64,000 nt of DNA from Pyrocephalus nanus. Its lineage: Eukaryota; Chordata; Aves; Passeriformes; Tyrannidae. The position numbers were made by a program, and so were the translations under genes. Location: contig CM076281.1 of assembly GCA_038380795.1 (NCBI GenBank), positions 1 through 64,000 of the forward strand, written 5' to 3'. Below the pieces are notes generated by a model. That model had not been told where the DNA came from and made no database searches. It saw nothing but the letters and a program-made list of their open reading frames with translations. The number at the start of each line of letters is the position of its first letter. Position 1 is the first letter of the stretch. This document shows, piece by piece, positions 60,961-64,000 of the stretch.

Positions 60961-62600
60961 GTAGAGACGGAGCTCTCTTTTGAAGTCAATGTATATGTCA
61001 GTTAGTATTTCAATAGATAGAAAAAAAGAGAGATGGTAACTTTTAAATTTTCAGGCATTTTTGGGCTTAGCCTCCCTTTTCGGGGAGGACTCCATATGAC
61101 CCCTCTCATCCCCCACTCACCTGCTGGGCATCGGGATGCCCCTGATGACCTCATCACCCCCGGACTCCCCCACCCCTTTTTACTCACCCCCAAAGGCAGA
61201 AATAAAGAGAGGGAGGGTGGGTACAAGATGGGGAGTTCAAGGCAGAGGGAAAACAGGGGTCAAGAAGAGGAGAGGAGGAAAGGGGTGGAGAAAAGAGAGG
61301 AGAAAGGATATCTGGGGGTGCACAAAGTTGGGGGGCAAAGGGGGTTTTCTGACGCACCCAAGCTTGACAGCTCCTCCCCAAATCCTCTCCCTTCTGCTAA
61401 AGAATGTCCTGCATCCACCAGCACAGGACATACACAAATCCCTCTGGGGGTCTGGAACATGACACATACCCGCAGGGGTGGCTGTAGGGTTGCAAACAAG
61501 ATGATAGGGAGGCTTTTTTTTATTTCAGAAAGTCAACAAATGCCTCCAAAAGAAGGGCCTTGGGGGCAGTGGCAGCTCACTGCACTATGCTGGACTCCCC
61601 TCATCCCCTTCCTCAGCTCCAGGAGGATTTGCACCTCCTCTGAAGGTGACAGTTCCCTTCAACTGGTTTTCTTTCTAGCTTTTTTTCCCCAGCACCACAC
61701 TGGTCAAAACGGAGAAGAGAAAAGCAAGAAAAAGCCCCCAAAAAATCCCAGCATGCCTCCCAACCCCTTACAACGTGCAGCTCCTCACACTAAGGCACAG
61801 CTACCCCTCGGCTGCTCAACTCATTTTGGGGTTACTCCCAGGGGAGCACCCCATCACTGCAGCCTGGGCAGCACAGCCTGAAGGCTCCTGGCTGGGCTCC
61901 AACACCAGCTCTGCAGAGCAAACACGGTGTCCGGGCCTCACGGGAGCCTCTGAGGTTTTTCCAATGCTGCTCCCATCGTAGCGTGAGCTGAGGTTCCAGC
62001 GACCCCCTCGTGCTCTGCCTAAGCCACAGGCAAGACTGCAGGAAAAGAGGAGTCAGAATGGGAATGAGAGAGAAGAAAGACGACTTTGGGCTATCGGTCC
62101 ACAGGGAGTAATTGTGCCCTTTTTAGCCCTGCTGACAAAGAGCTCAGAGGCACCACGCTGGTGTCCTGGGGCAGAGAACTTCACAGACCTGTGTTATCCT
62201 CTTGCATCCTGGCTCTCGGGAGTCCACCCACCACTCAGCTCATCCCAGTGCTGCTCTGCCTGCTCCAGGATTCTGTCCCCCAGAGAGGCCACTGGTCCCC
62301 CAGCCAGCCCCACCCCCTTGCTTGCTGCCAGCAGCCAGACCTCCCCACATCCCCAAATGCAGAGCCCCTTCCCTAGCATGGCCTGCTGCCCTCAGCTCCC
62401 CAAAAAGAGAGGCAGGAGAGCCCCCGTCTCTGTTCATTTTCCCAGCAGGTTTTCCCTCTGTATACAGCAAGATGTAAAGACAAGACCAAGAGCTTTTACG
62501 CAAAAGAAGTAGAGAAGTCTGCTCATCATGCTCACCGGACTCACCTTCCCTCTGGTGCCTATCATCTGCTGGGCGGAGGGCTAACCTTCTTCAAAAAAAA
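60961..62600. other. No gene supported
   Basis: The interval contains a purine-rich tract (about 61,200-61,310), a 282-codon + strand frame at 61,033-61,881 and overlapping frames at 62,086-62,512. None has a recognisable domain, repeat-independent composition or clear splice sites. The frames overlap others of similar size on both strands, as expected in GC-rich non-coding DNA. An untranslated RNA downstream of the CpG island remains possible. Confidence 0.4.
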
Positions 62601-64000
62601 CCCAAATCACCAAACCATTCAAATGATTTAGTAAACCTAGGGTCAAAAGTCATGTCTTGGCTCTGACTTCACATGACAACCCACCTTCTGACTGTGCTTC
62701 TACAACCTCTTTTGTTTATCTCCACTTTACATCCAGACCCTCTGATGTTGCAAAGAAATGAGTTAGCAAAGTCAGCCATATAGACAGGGGGACCTGTGCA
62801 ATTGTCACTTCTCTTTAAACAAACCATCTGGGGTCCAAAGAAAACCTGCACAAACATCGACCTAACTTTAAGGCCCTGCCGTACCTCTCTCATCAACCTG
62901 GAAAAGCCTGCACTCGTGACTGCACACACATTGGCGATAGGGGTTGCCTCTGGGAGGACCAGAGAACTGCTACTGTGGGTAGCTAAGCCTATCAACAGGT
63001 TAACTGTAAAGTCTTCTTTCTACTCCACCAATCCCCAAGTCTACAATGCAGGGCAGGGCAGTTCCAGGCTGAACACAAACTCAAACGACACATTTCTGGA
63101 CAAATGCTGCAGCCTGATGAGGAGAAAGAACTCTCTGAGAAAGGAATGACCACCAAAATGGGTGTGCTGCCATGCGAGAAGATTGAGGATACAGCAAGAC
63201 TGAACGGAGGAGGCTCTAAGGAGCCTGAAAAAACACTCTGACAGAATGTCCTGTGACAAGAACTGCTTACAAAATTGCTAAGATGAATGTGAAAGAATGC
63301 TGTGTTCAAGATCATTTTGGATCCTCACAAGTCCTGGTCAGTTTCAAGGGATGACTGCACAGCATGGCTACCGATGCAACCTGTAAGGAGGCTGTAAAAC
63401 ACATCTGACTTGATACTTCTCAGATGTGATTCTAATGCATATACAAGCTAGTGAGTCAAAGAAATTATGGTATGGGCACCTCTTGCAGTGCAGAGGTTCA
63501 AGATCGTAGGAATGATGCCTTGACATCTCTGATAAGACCTTTGAGGGCAGAAAGCAAAGACATTGTGATTGTGAATTGTAAGACACAAAACACAGACTAG
63601 ACAAAGGACATGACACAGACCTGAATGGCTCTGCCCTGCACACCCTACTTCAGTGATGAAAAGTAAGTCGCTGCTTCTATGAGAGCTGAGGGCCTGTTAG
63701 GGCAGACCCTTTCCCCTATGCTAATTTGAAATTCCTTCCCTCCTAGTCATAAAATTGGACCCAGCTCTCATCCCCTCTCTGGGTGGTAGTCCTCCATTTA
63801 TCTTTCCGATAGCTGGGGATGTGAATCCATCTTTGATGCAAAGGAAGTATGCCTGGGCTGGCTCAGAGTTTCCTGTGGTCACCACTGTCTTGGCTGCCAG
63901 ATTCCTGATGCAAAATATGCCTGTGTAACATTGCTACATGGCCAAAGGATCCTTCCCACAGAGGCTTTTCTGCATTGCACATTTACTTAGCCAGTATCTA
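62601..64000. other. No gene supported; possible old interspersed repeat
   Basis: AT-richer DNA runs to the window end, with no frame above 117 codons and no recognisable protein. A stretch at 63,690-63,960 (starting TGTTAGGGCAGACCC, then ATAAAATTGGACCC) has a texture like an LTR promoter, but I find no second copy or polypurine tract in the window, so I do not call one. Confidence 0.4.

Noticed and set aside
61190..61310. Purine-rich GAGGAGAGGAGGAAAGG tract as another satellite copy.
   Set aside because: It has no 14-16 bp period and no ACGAG core, so it is an unrelated purine tract.
61033..61881. 282-codon + strand frame downstream of the CpG island.
   Set aside because: No recognisable domain. 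It includes low-complexity Arg/Glu/Gly-rich sequence from a purine tract, and a shorter frame overlaps it in another phase. RNA evidence would be needed.
63690..63960. LTR-like texture starting TGTTAGGGCAG, with an ATAAAATTGG string.
   Set aside because: No second copy, inverted ends, polypurine tract or primer-binding site could be found in the window; the resemblance is too weak.

Overview
The window is the end of a vertebrate chromosome, read inward from the telomere. Base 1 starts in an unbroken C-rich (CCCTAA)n tract, so the chromosome terminus lies at the left. A bird is the most likely source. A CR1 LINE 3' end is present at about 58.69-58.80 kb, old gammaretrovirus-like (class I) endogenous retrovirus (ERV) debris fills the middle, and GC-rich minisatellites are abundant. 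A crocodilian or turtle cannot be excluded from sequence alone. I can support no intact host protein-coding gene, tRNA, rRNA or CRISPR array.

Layout. (1) 1-11,089 is a perfect terminal telomere. (2) 11,090-21,484 is a long telomere-variant zone in which the hexamer CCCTAA is interspersed in phase with AAATAA (three C-to-A changes), with kilobase-scale internal duplications. (3) 21,485-22,078 is a second variant class, CCAGTA/CCCGTA, which touches unique DNA. (4) 22,079-24,600 is a subtelomeric block holding two small minisatellites and a segment duplicated again at about 57.1-58.3 kb. (5) 24,601-34,983 is a 10.4-kb minisatellite of about 15-16 bp units (G-run, ACGAG, A-run), almost free of T on the + strand. 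(6) 34,984-56,918 is a macro-tandem array: two full units of about 8.4 kb (a 6.69-kb spacer plus 1.69 or 1.79 kb of the same minisatellite) and a third, truncated spacer. The spacers are almost identical.

The spacers carry ERV debris on the minus strand: protease, reverse transcriptase, RNase H-side and integrase fragments, a polypurine tract and a candidate LTR, followed by a second protease fragment. That order fits recombination between two related proviruses. The satellite now replaces part of the first protease.

(7) 56,919-59,750 is mixed subtelomeric DNA: the second copy of the block at 22.6 kb, a piece of the 8.4-kb spacer, and the CR1 end. (8) 59,753-60,462 is an array of 41-42 bp repeats, each holding a YY1-type motif (GCCATCTT) and an ETS/GABP-type motif (ACTTCCGG). 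It abuts a CpG-rich stretch to about 60,960 and looks like a repeated promoter. The AAGATGGC orientation is on the minus strand, so a transcript in that sense would run toward the telomere. (9) 60,960-64,000 is ordinary-looking DNA with no gene I can recognise.

The most interesting points are the phased AAATAA telomere variant, the satellite-plus-ERV macro-array, and the YY1/ETS repeat array as a possible source of telomere-directed RNA. The last is inference only.
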